A stretch of 64,000 bases of DNA from Harmothoe impar (taxonomy: Eukaryota; Annelida; Polychaeta; Phyllodocida; Polynoidae), in contig OX381708.1 of NCBI GenBank assembly GCA_947462335.1, positions 38,877,377 to 38,941,376 of the forward strand, read 5' to 3'. Shown here piece by piece: positions 27,001 through 41,000 of the stretch (position 1 is the stretch's first letter; each line of letters starts with the position of its first letter). Both the position numbers and the translations under genes were made by a program. The notes under the pieces were generated by a model. It had not been told where the DNA came from, did no database searches, and saw nothing but the letters and a program-made list of their open reading frames with translations.

Positions 27001-29984
27001 ATATAACATAGAGGGACGTGCTTTACTTTACATCCCGCCAGGGCTATTTATGTATTCCTCTGTATGCCTGAGGCTTTTACCATTCCACTGAACTCTACCC
27101 TTCCCCCACCCCACCCAGGGATTATGTATAATTATATCTGTACGTTGCTTTTTTTGTCTAGCATTTACACTATTTATGTATGATATATGCCAGATCACCC
27201 CTAACCCATTCTTTCCGAAGAAAGGTAATAATTTGCGCAGTTGTCATTACAAAGAGCGTCGCGTGTCAGTGCAAAGATGTGCTGAGTCACCATGACTGCT
27301 GCCATGGGCAGAGCGACTGCAGAGCGAAACGGATCGATGCAATTTGGCAGACATGATATACTAGTACCCCCTCCCCAGCATAGACAGGTATCTCAATGTT
27401 TAAAGACATATGGTATCTTAACATAGGCTCTGATACATATAGACAGAAGCAGATCTGGTGGTACCTGGTTATGACATTGTTCTGCTGGGGAAAGGTGTGA
27501 TGTTTTGCCAATATGACGGTAGGGGGGTTCTGGCAATGGGAAATCGAAAGGTTGAGGGATGGAAACAGCTACGGCACCTGTAAATATGTAGGCGTTCGGC
27601 AGGTGGATGGATGTATAATCTATACTGCTCCATGGGAAATGTTTTGCTTGTGACTCATAAAGTGGATCATAACAAATGCAGCGGATCATGACAACCGCGT
27701 ATGAAAAGTGCCTTTTTTCTCAGTCAGAAAGCTACTTCATTGGAAAATAAATAATTAAACTTTCTGAATAAAACATCCCTCATTGCCTCACAAGCGTTCT
27801 ACTGACAAATTATACTGATCTATAATCATATACATAGTTCTATCTGAACAGTTTCAAGAAGGAGAAGCCATGTAAAGTAATGAAACTGCCTAGATAACCG
27901 AGGAAATAATATTTCCGAGAAAAAGCTACTTTCAGTGGAAACTGTCATTACCTGTTCACGACATGAAAGTCAATATTCCCTCAAGCAGTCTGGTGGGTTG
28001 TCATGCACACACGATGAGCATGAAATGATCTAATACACGCGTCCCTCCATAATATCTCCAATAGAGATCACTACAGCAGAGACCTATTTGATTCGCAGAG
28101 GTTGATGATCCAAATTAAGGCCAAGCAACACCACGAATCTGCAGTTATTTATAGACACTTCGGTTTCATCAACATTGTACTGTCTGATTCTAAGTGCATT
28201 TGAGTTATATCTAGAATCAGTATGTTACGGAATGGGTTGTCTCACAGACGTACCCCTACTACCTCACAGACACTAGCAATTAACTATGGGTACCAGGGTG
28301 CACTGAGTAGCTCCACCAACAGGTCTCTGAGCAGATTAATTGCTCCACTTCCCATGATGCCCCCAATGGCCTGTTGTCTCGGATGGACTAGTGCTGCTGA
28401 CACGGCTCACGTGATCGATGAGAAAACCACTGTGGCCGCGCTGCTTTTTGCCTTTTTTCCCCTCCTTAATCAGTCTGTTTTTTTAGTAGTGCACACCCAT
28501 TGGGTCCCACAGCATGATGCTTTTAGTCCAAGGATCCTTTTTTGCTTGATTTTCACCTGAAGCGAACTCAGACGTAGAGTATGTAGGTGTCCACTGCTTT
28601 GTACTTTATGTGAGTGCCTGTTGCCTAACTTAAATATGCCGATACATACAATCGGTTTATGTCTCCCAATATATGTAGGAAGTATTGTAGCGATGCCATG
28701 ATCTCACCCAATCTCATGGGTATCCCATTTACCAACCCTGAACCGCTCTCGTTCAAACCTCAACTACTCCTTTCTACAACCCGAATCAATTCCACCTACA
28801 AAGAGCTACTCCCTGGCCACTTGAGGTATCTCCCACCAGTCCCAGATCACAGGGAAGTGCTTCTTACTACCCTTATCTGGTTCTGCAGCCCCTCTGTGCC
28901 GAATCAGAGCTGCTCCCTTTTCCTGCCTTAACCCCCCTCCATCTACCAGCCCCTCCCCTATCTGTCCCTGCATGCAATAGGGTACTGTAGGCAGACAGCA
29001 TGCCCTTAGTGCCAGTCAGTCGTACAGTTGGCATGTCAGCTTATCCATATACCAGCTCCGGCCTGTAGCTACCAGTATAGTGCCTACCATCTACACAGTA
29101 ACAGGCTCTAGCGTATATATAGTTGAGTTAATAGATCTATGTTATAGTCGATGGTGACGGGTTCCTGTTCCAAATAGATGCCATGATCCTGGCACGCAAC
29201 AAGGTCTCTCACATTTGGCAACACTCCACAAGTCTACTCTGATTGCTGCATCATTTAACATGCATCATATTATTCACTTCTATCACTGTTTGTAAATGAT
29301 ATAGATAAATGTGTTTACAACCTCGATCTCTCCACGCCGTATATATTGCCCGGGTGTATCGTAACCAGCTGACGTTATAGTTAAACAGCTGGAGTACTAT
29401 ACCAAATAATACAGAAGTTACAATTTACCAGAGCAGTTCGGAATGGTATGATGCCCAGTTTGTTGGCTGTCTTTTTCCTTACCATGCGTCTGACTGCCTC
29501 TGTTATAAATCACATCACGTCCTCCGTTTATCACCATGGCCTTGGGGGACAGGCCCAATGTCTATTTCTAGCTGGGGAGGCCTTCAGAGCCGACACCGTG
29601 GTAATAGATACCATCATCCGCGTCTCATCTGTTGGTTCTGTAATATTCATGTCACATATATATGGCCCTAAATGCTAACAAGCACTGTTGCTTCGCTCCA
29701 CTATGAAATGATATTATATGCCTTAGTACACTATCTGTCGTACTGGCATACTTCAATATGACTCTCATCTGTTGGCTCTTTCAAAGAAAGCGTTGACATG
29801 CACATAGCATATAATTGCTGATGTTATTGACAGACGTTAATGGGATACTGCACTAGTATTCTTTCATGAAAAACATAAATGCGAGTTTTACCATTAATGA
29901 TAAAGTGGTTTGGGATTTGATACGCATACATCATAGGGACAGAGTATAAGAGTATTATTGCCGATATAGGGTTTAGCTTGTTAA

Positions 29985-30384
29985 GGCAAAAAAAAGGTGT
30001 GTTTCAGGCAACCCGACCCTAAATTCAAAAATGGGCCGACCATAGCATTTTTTCCCCAGTTTTGGAGATAATTTTTTTGATTTGTTTTCTTCTAAATTTT
30101 TACTAATTCTTTCAAGAATAACAAGCTCCCAGTGACCTCAGAGGCCTGAATAATTGAACTTCAGGAAATGGCTTTTTAAGAAGAATATCCAACAACTTCT
30201 TGATATTCCTAGTCAACTGCAGGAATAACTGAGTTATTCTGGTGAGTCGTGCATAGATTTGTCGATTCGCGACTCATTCCTGGTACTCTCTCTTAGTCTC
30301 TACGTAAAAAAAAAACAATAAAAAAACGACCTACCTACCCTAGAAATTCTGACCATGTTGCCTAAAACACACCTTTTTTTGGCC
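29985..30384. mobile_element. 400-bp MITE, TAA target duplication (PIF/Harbinger-like)
   Basis: The left end GGCAAAAAAAAGGTGTGTTT recurs inverted at the right end, and the inverted match spans about 30 bp, ending in CAGGCAAC/GTTGCCTA. A TAA lies directly outside each end (29982-29984 and 30385-30387). The 3-bp TWA duplication and GG ends are characteristic of PIF/Harbinger elements. The interior has no coding capacity. Confidence 0.65.
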
Positions 30385-31458
30385 TAATCTATATTTCTAC
30401 TTGAATACTGAGGATAATGGAAAATCCAGCTGACACCTCGCAATAGTTGAAAGCAATACAGATGTGTACAGATGTTACTGTCACTCACAGCTGCTGCTGT
30501 TGTTGCTGCTGTTGGTGTAGGAGTAGGTCCCCATCATATCGCAAATTTGATCTCATATGAATATCATATCAATGAAAATACCGTCTCCTATTGACATGAT
30601 ATTATATAACACTATAACAGTTTCCCTGGGCCATCGCTATTATTATGTATGTGCTTTATCAGTGAAGTGAACCCATGTGGCTGTCTCGTTGTAGTCACAA
30701 TAGCCTATGTCATTTTAGGTAGGGACCCGGGGGGGTACAAATTGAATCCCCCTGAAGTACAGAGATGATAGAGAGAAGGCTGTACAAGTAGGCCATCCAA
30801 GTATATAGCCCCAGATACGTATCTGTTCAACAACCAGTCTAGCATCATTCTGCGGCAAGGCAGACATATCTTATTCATTGCCGTATACAATGGGAATGTA
30901 AATGCATAATGTAGGGCCTGGTACCTCTATTGACTGCTTGTTTGTCTGCACCAGTGCCACCCGCTATGTTAACATGGCAGACTGCGTGTAGACATCTCTC
31001 TATCATACCTACCTGACATATCTGTATTGGTGGTAACCCATTTTGTCTTACCTCTGGCATACTTATCTTGCTTCAGGAGGGAGTACACAGGTAGATCTAT
31101 ATTGTCGCGGGGCCAGATCAATACTGCGTATTGTGGGTAGTATCATATCCTAGCTAGAGGCAAAACATATGAGTGGGGAGACAGGTGGTGTGAATCCTTA
31201 CCATTGCTGTCGTACGATAATATTTACATGTCATGCAATGCTGATCTATTGATAGGACATAGGACGAATTTACATTGTCCTATGTTTGTATTTTCATTGC
31301 CATAGTATGAGTTTGGAGGTCGCAATCACAGATGAGAACTGATACACTATTTCATAAGGGGTTGTTTGTAAGACAATACATTATTAAGAAAATCATTCCC
31401 TCTCGTGTCCTCTCGTCTGCTCCTTCTCTAACGTCTCCTACCCGTCTTCTACTTGCAG

Positions 31459-32044
31459 ATCCGGTCAGTGTGAGATGCCATCATGGGAAACCAGCTGCTG
31501 AAGAATAACAAACCTCCTAAGGAGGACAAAGATGGAGTTGTGCTCCGGAACAAGCACAGCAAGAAGAATGGTGACTTTAAGGCCATGCGGGACAAGCACC
31601 AGTCCTGTCCCGAGTTTGGCGACGGTGGCGCCATCCCTTATAATGAAACCACCTACAGCGTGGGCTCCGTCCATGACGTCAGCACTGACAATGACGACGT
31701 CAAGGTCGAAATCAAAATCTATCGGTCCTATGGCGACTTGGACAGGTACCGGCAGCAACTGGTCATGGACCAGTCCAATCCGGATATCAGGGTCTACAAG
31801 AGGAGTTCCGGTAGCATTGCGGCTATGTCCAGTACGGCGTCCCTTCCCAAGGACTTCGCGTCCAGGGGTGCCATGACGAAGCAGCAGAAGAAGAGGTTGT
31901 TGAACGGCGACGTCGGGAACAGTCCGGCGAGGGCGGAAGTGGCAGAGGATGACGTCATCACGGACGAGGCTGACGGCCGTGTGAGCCACGAGCAGAAACT
32001 GTCCCCGCAGCACCGGTCTGCCCCCAACATCTCCGTCCGCAAAC
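31459..32044 (+). CDS. Exon 2: start codon and charged N-terminal segment (coding from 31483)
   Basis: The acceptor (pyrimidine tract, TTGCAG) precedes 24 nt of leader and the start ATG at 31483. The donor AAAC|GTAAGT begins at 32045. The exon encodes 187 residues plus one base. The protein begins MGNQLLKNNK, a possible N-myristoylation signal by Gly2, though residue 6 is Leu rather than Ser/Thr, so the call is weak. The rest is polar, rich in Lys, Asp and Ser, and probably largely disordered. It includes a VEIKIYRSYGDLDRYRQQ stretch that may be helical. An out-of-frame ATG at 31475 opens a short frame overlapping the main start. If intron 2 is retained, the frame ends at 32085, giving a 200-residue isoform. 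Confidence 0.75.
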
Positions 32045-35000
32045 GTAAGTACACCCGGGGAGTATTTGCTGTTAAGATGGGGTAATTGTACAGGTAATTG
32101 GGTTGGCAGTGCCTGTTTTCTTATGTCAAAGTCGGATCTCCCTTGGCTGAAACCCCTGAAGATGACCCCAAGAAATGGCCAGTATCCCACTCCCAGAAGA
32201 TTGTATTGGCCCCATGTACTACTATTGTTGGACCCGGGTGTAGGGCCCGGCTAGTCCTGGCATTGATTACAGCTATGTTGTCATGGTTGTCATTAGTCCG
32301 TTCCTCAAGTGGTGATCTCTATATTGGCCTCCGTCCAGGGGATATTCGTTAAATGGGTTGCAGAGAGACCTGTAGGCATAGTGCCATACATTAAATAATG
32401 TTAATAAGACACCTTATGAAACTCAAGGGCGTTTGCTAGTCCCACTCCCTTTACAAAACCTCAAAAAACTGGAAAAGTCAGTTTACCTAGATGTTAACTA
32501 TAGTGGATATCAATACAGGGGTGCAGGGGTATGGCTATATAGGTCCCAAGGGCAGCATCCGCACCTGGTGCATTCATACACTCACTGTTCCCATTATTGA
32601 TCCCTTGCATAACATAGGGCAATAATACCTGCACAGGAGGCCCTTGATACCTTCCACATCCCCACAGTCCACACCTGTAGTGTAATGATCCACGCTCCTG
32701 TGTGTATATTACTGTATGGCTACTTAGACAATTAGCTGACTTACGTCACGATTACGTCTTATACGATGGAATTACATGCCTTACAACATGGTTACGTATC
32801 ATACTACACGATATCATACTCCGTGTACATACACGCCTAGTAATAGCGTCACTCATTAAGCATATATATATAATGGCCATTCATGAGAACTAATAATACG
32901 TATTTCCGGTCATGTCGGAAGGCATATATCATATCAGCCGACACCTGTATACATGTATATCGTACCATATAAATTATGGTGTTGATTGTAGTATACTGTA
33001 CATTGTACATACCTATGTGGGAGAAGGGTGCATCTATAGGTGAGTCAAAGATAAAGCATCGCTTCCACACTCCCATGGTGGGGTTTGCTGTTACATTACT
33101 CAAACACAGAGCATCGGAATCGCCTTGTCAGGGAAAAAGTTCTAATGAAAGGGCATCGAACTAGTCTAATGTGCCTGTAATCATAAAGCGGCTTAGAATA
33201 GCCAATCACTCAATGGTAGCAGAGAGATGGAGAGGCAGAGGTCGGGTTGGAGTCTGGGTCACCCCGCCCTTCACCCCAGCCCCACCACTACTCCCTCCAT
33301 TACTCTAGTGCGTGCCAATAGCGGCGACCACAAATTGGGTCATGAAGACCTGAGGAGAGTGGCCTGAGGTTTTATTGCAGCTAAATAGGGGTCTGGACGC
33401 CTGAAGCCCCTGCTTTAACTAGAGCCTCTGCTGCCACTGCTTGTCAATAATTCAAGCTCCTTCGGCATAGTTGTATGATTAAAGCGATTATAAGGCGTCC
33501 AGTAGTTCAATATGGGACAGGGGGATGGTGTAGGTAATTACATAGCACAGCTGAGACAACTTGATTTACTAACACTATTGACGATCTTACACCATACTGA
33601 TACAATATATGGAAGAGCAGAGTAAAGGGCAGGATCCGGGTGATGGCTGATCGCACCTGGTATAATGAATGACCCAGACTAAATCCGACACTTCCGTATA
33701 CTACTCACATTTTCAATGTCAATCTACAGGGTGGACAAACGCCATACGTCTACTGTGTCAGGACGGAGATTTTGCCACAGTTGTAATCCTATTAGAGGAT
33801 TATCTCGGCATGAATCATGGGGGTTTAACATCCCTTGTTCGGCAGCTCTCAGACAATGTGAATGTATTACATCACGCTGTAGATGAATCAGGGCACTTAA
33901 CCTGGTTTGGTGCTATCCAGACACTGACCTATTCACACCACCTGTCTCCCCAACCCACCCCCATACCACTCACCCCGTCCTCGCCCATCCCCGAGTGCCT
34001 CTCACTGACGGACAATCTATGTCTGACCAACTCTATGCTATTCAACGTGTATCCAGCAACCACTCATGTTGACCTTCATTAACTCGGGACCATGCATCCA
34101 TATTGGTGCATTGCGAATCCCCCTCCCCAGCACCTATATTATGTGTCAGGCTTTACAACGCCACCTTTAAATCATCAACATAGGCATCTCCCTACCTTTA
34201 GTCTGAGATACAGGTATAACTACCTACATTATAATGAAATGACAATCTTCCTGTCGATTATTATGTACATGACACGCATGTTATTACCTCTCTCCTCCCT
34301 TTGCCGACGTCCCTCCCTTCCATCCATTATGATCCATGGTCCATTTTACCTGTCCCCTTTCCTATAACTCAACACATTATATTTTAGGATATACCCTTCC
34401 TTACACAGTGTTCATCGAACTTAAGGGTTGGGACGGTTTTGGGATGTATTTGCGATGGGGTATGGCAACCTTCAGAGTTATCAATATCATGTGCAGGCTC
34501 ATACACACATGGCATATAGGGCCTATCTATGACAGGGTGAACTTAACACTCCTTCAACCCACAACCTGGACCTTTCCTTTCCATATACCAGTCCCAAGAA
34601 CCCACATTCTGCACGATAGCCTCGTTGTGGCATGGCAATACTGGGCTGGTTCTCGGCATGTGTGTGCACAAGGGCGTCAGCTGGTCCCCATAGTGAGGGG
34701 TGAGTGGCGGGAAATGACATCAGGGCTATCTAAATATTTACCCTTCTCCCTGGCAACGGTTGTTATGACGTCACCATGACGTAGTAGCGTCCTGCTTGGG
34801 CGAGCTGCTCACGCCCCATCTGCCGGGAGGGAAAGGAATTAGACATGCAATAATAAGGGCTGTCATGTTTGCACATGGAATTTGCCTTAAATGCTCAGCC
34901 CCAAAGCTATTGGCCGCCATGATTGAATGCTTGCACATGGGATAGGAGTGCACTGCCTTAAGAGGTGTATCTCCTCAGTGCTATTTGTTATCGCCTGAGG

Positions 35001-38000
35001 AATGGGAATATGCAACGCAGGCTAATATGTGATTGTAACGTCCAGTTTCTCAAGAGATTGACAATGCATTTACCTGTCGACGAGGGCAACAGGGGCGATG
35101 TTACTCTAAAAGATGGGAGTTGGGAATTGGATTAGGAAGTTAACTCATTCACTCTAAGTCCATTTCCGTTTCGTAATCATCACGTCAGGGAAAGCCGGAG
35201 GTAGATCCATCAACCTTAATGTCCTTAAACAAGGTATTACTTTCTCTTTCTGGGATGACTCAACTGGATCTGATCTTGTTTCTCCGCGCCCTACTTCCCA
35301 GCCTATTCTTTCACTGCCCCTTCAATTCACAATAGCGTCCCATCTGTCTTCAATTGTCTCACTCTGTCTCAGAGTCTGCATTGTCTCTGCATCTCTGTCT
35401 GCATCTCTGTCTGCTTCTCTGTCTGCATCTCTGTCTGCATCCCTGTCTGCATCTCTGTCTGCTTCTCTGTCTGCATCTCTGTCTGCCTCTCTATCTAGCA
35501 AGCTGCGTTTGTCCAGTCCCCCTCACCTCTTTGAATAACGGGTCTATTTCCAGTGCCTTCCCCAACCATATCACTTTCTAGGTGTCTCCTTTTCTTCAAC
35601 GGGCTATGTGAGGTGATATGAAATTGGTGCTTAAGGCGGATACAGCCGTTCGGTGCACATCTATCCGGGTTATAAATAGACAAGTTATTAGCCAATCAAG
35701 GGCCTCAGTACCTGCTCCACAGCAAGGCAGGCTGCACAGCTCGGGTCAAACGACCACACTGCTGTAGCTTGATGGCCTGATACATAGTGCCTGGGAAATG
35801 GGTGTCTATGTATAGCCTCCGCCCCCTTTATAAAATAACTTCATCTAGTCTTAGAATTATTCTGTTACAATCGTAGAAACGACATAAATTAAGCATTGGG
35901 TGGTTGTTTACTAAATGGCACCAATTGGCATCATTTGTGACCCCTTATAAGTAGGGAGCAACGGTACTCGTTAGGGACTGTGTTTACTCAAAGGGAAACA
36001 CTAAGTAGACAGTGAGAGAGTTATTTCATGTTCAATATACCCGTGCCATTGAAGGAGAAAGAGTCGGTGTCTGTCCCAGTGCTGAGATATTTCTTAGCAG
36101 TGATGCTTATATCCTCGTGAACTTCAGTAGCAAGAGACTATAAATGCGTAATGGCCTGCAAAATGCCATCTATTCATGATGAGTTACATACTTACATGTT
36201 CTCTGATTTAAGTCTTTAATCTAAATAGTACTAAGTCTTGTAAATGATGTCATATCTTCTACTTTTTCTCTTTGCAGAGATGTCTCTCAGATTCCGTTTT
36301 CCACGGTCATCTGAGGTGAAGAGGAAGTTGAAAGTGTTTGAGGACCGCTTCCGGAAGAGTTTGACCCACAAGTTCCTGTCGCTGGATGAGGGCCGCCTCC
36401 TGGACACCCTCTGCATGGCACGGGACCTCAACAACCAGGAGGCTGACGTGTCTGTGCGCCAGTTCCTCCTGGGTCGGGGCATACCTGAGCAACTCCCACC
36501 AGACCAGTATGTCCTACTCGTCCCGGCCGCAGTCTACAAACTGCTGAGTCACGTCCGCCAAGATGGCGTCAGCGATAAGAAGTTGTGGCGGTCGCTGGCA
36601 CGAGACATTCTCAGTGCCACGGGTGAAGAAGTGAGTCGCGAACTGTCACGGATGTATGAGTACCAGATTGTGATGTTGCAGGAAGATGTGGCCATCCAGC
36701 TTCTTGCAACACATGCAGTTGATTGTGTGATGGAGTACGTCATCAGAAAGCGTGCACTGCTCCATCGGAACACTGTGCTGCGTGGTGTGCTGACGGCACA
36801 GCCTCGGAGAACCTCGGGTGTGCCTGTCCGCTTCTCGGTCCTGATCGGAGATCGGGAGCAAAAGTGGGACTTGTTTGATGTTCTGAAGAAACCCGGTGTT
36901 CGGAAGGACATTTACTACAAAGACTCAGATGGGCGAGAATTGGGTATGGACAGCCCCTTCCCATGGCGCTTCTTTGTAACGGACAATGGTGACTGTGACA
37001 CATTAGTGTATGGCTTCCGAGGTCAGATGCTTGAGTATGACTATGTCAATGAAGTGTATCGTATGTACCCAGAGGACAAGTTGTATGCAGATGAGATGAG
37101 CTTCAGTCGAGAAGATTACCACATGAACTTTGTGCCCTACAAGGTGTTGGTCAATGTTGATATCATGCGGGAGTATCTCGAACACATCTTGTCTGCAGAA
37201 CTGCCCAATCGGCCCAACGTATCACTCACAGACTACTACAAGCATGCAATGCCCTATACAGGTGACGACCGCCAGCAGCAGATGGTCTACCGCCCACTGG
37301 CTCAACTGGGATCTGGGCATTCCTGGAAGGGTGCAGTGCTTGAGAACATGGACCTCACTCGTATCAACCTCAGCGATCACCCAGGCGAGTGCCAGAGCCT
37401 CCACGGTTCGACATTGCTTTATGCTGACTGTCGAGATGCGACTGTGGGTCACACTGATGTGGACGGCTGCGACTTCTCGTACGCTGTCGTTGGGGGACGC
37501 ACTCTACTTCCGATGGTGCCGGCCACTTCCGGTCACGTGACACAGCTGGTGCTGCTAGAGGACAAGGACCAGCGGATGGACCTCATATTGGACGCAGAGG
37601 GTAACCGACAGCTCCCAGCGGAAGGTAAGGATGTGGCGGTAAACCCTGCCTCCAACGGCATGAGCTGTCGTCTCTATAATGACGTATAACAGTCAAATGT
37701 AGACAAGTGGTTTCACTCCTCTCTAGTCTAAAATGGTCTTCTAATTCTGTAGTTAAGGAATCTATCTTAGAGACTGGTATATCTTTCCACTTCATCTCAT
37801 AACACCTTGTTTTGTTTTATAGCCCAACAGTAGTAGTCTGCAGAATACTTCATGTCAATAGGTACATAGACGCCCCGTTAGCCTGCAGGTGCACGTGTTG
37901 TTTTCTTCCTTTTCTAACCATAACCTTTGATTTTCGTTTACAGTTTGATTTCATGTTGCCATTATTATGTTCCAATTTGTTCCAATACTAAAATTCTGAC

Positions 38001-41000
38001 CTGCTGGCTTTTATATTCTAAACCCTCCGCTTCTGACCTAGTTCCCGCGTACTGAAAAATATATGCAGTTGAGTCCATCTGCCTATCTCTCATTATATCA
38101 CCCTCAAAACGAGATCCCGTGACATGATATGTCCCCTCACGAGATCTGCCGTGTGTGTGGACAGTGCAATTATCTTTTGGCCCATATAGCACGTGATGAT
38201 GGGCAGGAGAACGCGTGAAATTAATTCAATAGGCACCCACCGGAAGTGAGCTCATCAGAGCAGCTCGCATGCCATCTGGTGGTGCATGTATAAACTATCA
38301 GTGGCATTTTATTCCATTTACCAAGCGGCCATCTGCATATTTGTGGGGAATATTATGTTATCAATTATTAATTAATCCTAGCCCTGTGTGTATGACACTT
38401 TGACATCTGCAGTGGGAGACCTCTGACTACCTGACTGAACTGGGTCACAACACTGTAGCCTGTGCCAAGGCCAAAAGTCATATACTACTTGCGTCACTAT
38501 AACGTGGTACCTAGCAAATTGTTGTCACTTTTGGCCACCTTTGGCCAACTTTAGTCATGCCGAATTTGGTCATGCCAAAACCTGACCAAAGTACAAAGTA
38601 CAAAATACTGAAAATACGGCAGGCTGGCAAAGTGTGACCAAGATTTGCTGGGTATGTACAGAACACGAAACGACAAATGAATGATGGAGGCAGATCACCA
38701 TAAAACCATAGGATGGAAAACCATGGCTATTGTATTTTCAAAAGGCAAAGGAGAAATACATAGTTATAGTACTGATAGTGGTTTGATTTCTTTACAGTAG
38801 GAAATATAGAACACGTTCCCGAAATTCTGAACATTTGAATTAAATGAAAACATGACCTCCAAATGTCTAGGACTTTCAGCATAAATGGCTTCGCTCGTTA
38901 TCAAATTATATTGTGGGAGCAACATCGTGAAAGGCAGTGATGGTCAGGTTAGCTACAGCATGGCAGAACCCCATATTTGACCGTGTCTGTGGGTTGTTTG
39001 TCTCCAGAGTGGAAAGATGCAGCATGTTGGGTGGGGAGTGACAAAGTGTGTCATAACGTTATGCCTCAGGCCTCTGCGTCATGTGTCTCAGGACCTGTGT
39101 GTGCGTGCCAGGTGCCTGGATGCGGTGCATTAACTGAGTGAAGCTAATGTTTTCTTCTAAATATCTCTATTATGTTCAATCTTCATTCCATGATAGATTA
39201 TCTTTCATCAACATAATATTATGACTGTGTACATGCATTACACACACCGGACTTTGGTATTTGATTACAGAAATGTACCTGCAATATTTATCTTTTTAGA
39301 GCATGACAAGGTTCAGAAGGAACAAACCCGTTTAGTTTTACTTTTTTGGAACCACAATTTCGGAAAACAGAGTCAAACCAACAAGGGCACATCAGGCTCA
39401 TTTGAATTGCCTTAATCTTTTTCAGTCCTCAAGCTTAGATCGGATCAGTAAACCAATGTACATGTGAGCAGGTTTTCCGTGTCACTTTCATTAGTTAATA
39501 ATACTAATGAAAATAAATACTAGTTGTGTAGTTACAGGGAGCAAAATAATGCCAAATAGATAGAAACATAACGGCTGATTTCACACGCTTCGTGAACACA
39601 ATATGCTCTGACATTAATATGACATAGAAGAAATAACACTTGAAATGCTGCGTAGTGGCTTTGCTTGATACCCATTTTACAAATGCACTGCACAGTGACA
39701 TGAATGACATACACAATCATACAATCAACACACATTTCAAACACACCACAGTTTAATTACAATTTGGTATGAGCACATTTTGATGCCATGCACGTTATGA
39801 GAGATGAGTTAAACTAGGAACACACTATCATGAACTAGTATAGTATACTCTATTATGCACAACGCAATTTAAGCAACAAAATAGCATGAATGAGTACATT
39901 ACTATGGATGCGATGGGATGGCTTTAGTAAGCCTTAGTATAATAGAGACACCATGCATATGAAAAAGGGGTATGCAGCACTAGGCATACTGCCCTCAGAC
40001 TATGCTTGAATATCCGAGTAAGCATCATACACATATAGTCTTTGAAGAATGGAAGCACATGCCACTTTGAATATAAGCATTTCCATACCTTACTCTAATA
40101 AACTGTTTACATAGTTTGTATAAAGCCAAGTGGTGATAGAACACAGTATGCTTAAATGCAATTGCCATTTTAGTCAAATAATGGAGGCACGGTAATTATA
40201 GTGACATAAAATTCACCAGCCAGCACACATAGGTATTTCGCTTATTTGAACAAGACTCCTATAGATAATGATATTGTATCAGTCATGCAACACAGTATAT
40301 AGTTGGCTGAGAGGAGAAAAGAAACGGGCGGTCTGTATAGTATGAACAGGGCTGTATGTTGCTGCGGTCCCTATAGCTACATAACTGTTATAAGCCTTCC
40401 CACAGGCAAATATCAGCGTCTCAGCCAATTTCGCCAATAGCACTCTCAGACAAGGGTCAGGCACTGTTGGGCTATAATAGATGGGTCAAGGGCCATTCTA
40501 GTAAGGGTCAGGCTATGCTAGACCTTCAAAAACAGGCTGGACAAAATTGCTTGAGGGTCTGGCCATGCTGGATCTTCATGCCAGAGTCTGACAATGCTGG
40601 GCTCTTGCAGGCTGACTCTCCCCAGAGTCCAAGATTACCAGACTCTGGCATGAGGATCCAGCATAGCCAGACTCTTGAGCCATTTCGGGTGAGAAGAAGC
40701 TCTAGATGAAGGTCCAGCATAGCCTGGCCCTCACTAAAATAGCCCTTGACCCATGTATTATAGTACAGGGGTGCCTGACTCCTGTATGAGAGTGCTATAG
40801 GCGACATTGGCTGACGCTCATATTTGCCTGGGTGTTTGGAGAATGGTAATTATTTTCGGCTGGCTCCTTGGACTACTACCCTGTCCTTGCACAGCTACAC
40901 ACATATACCATATCTACCACATAGATGCTATTGTAAGTCAACGCCAAGCGCACGCATACTTGAATTAGAAGCCACTTCCGGAAGTGGAGTCATGCCTCTC

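Noticed and set aside
31465..32190. 241-residue minus-strand frame opposite exon 2
   Set aside because: It is a shadow of the GC-rich coding exon. It has no domain features, and the + strand frame has splice and start support.
33669..34082. 137-residue + strand frame in intron 2
   Set aside because: The first half looks mildly protein-like, but there is no phase-compatible acceptor/donor pair and the end is Pro/Thr-rich. I treat it as chance.
36244..36279. ATG at 36244 as start of an independent gene
   Set aside because: The residues before 36278 translate the polypyrimidine tract of a strong acceptor, and the phase fits the upstream exon exactly.
40467..40807. Similar frames on both strands
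   Set aside because: They resemble each other only because the region is a palindrome.
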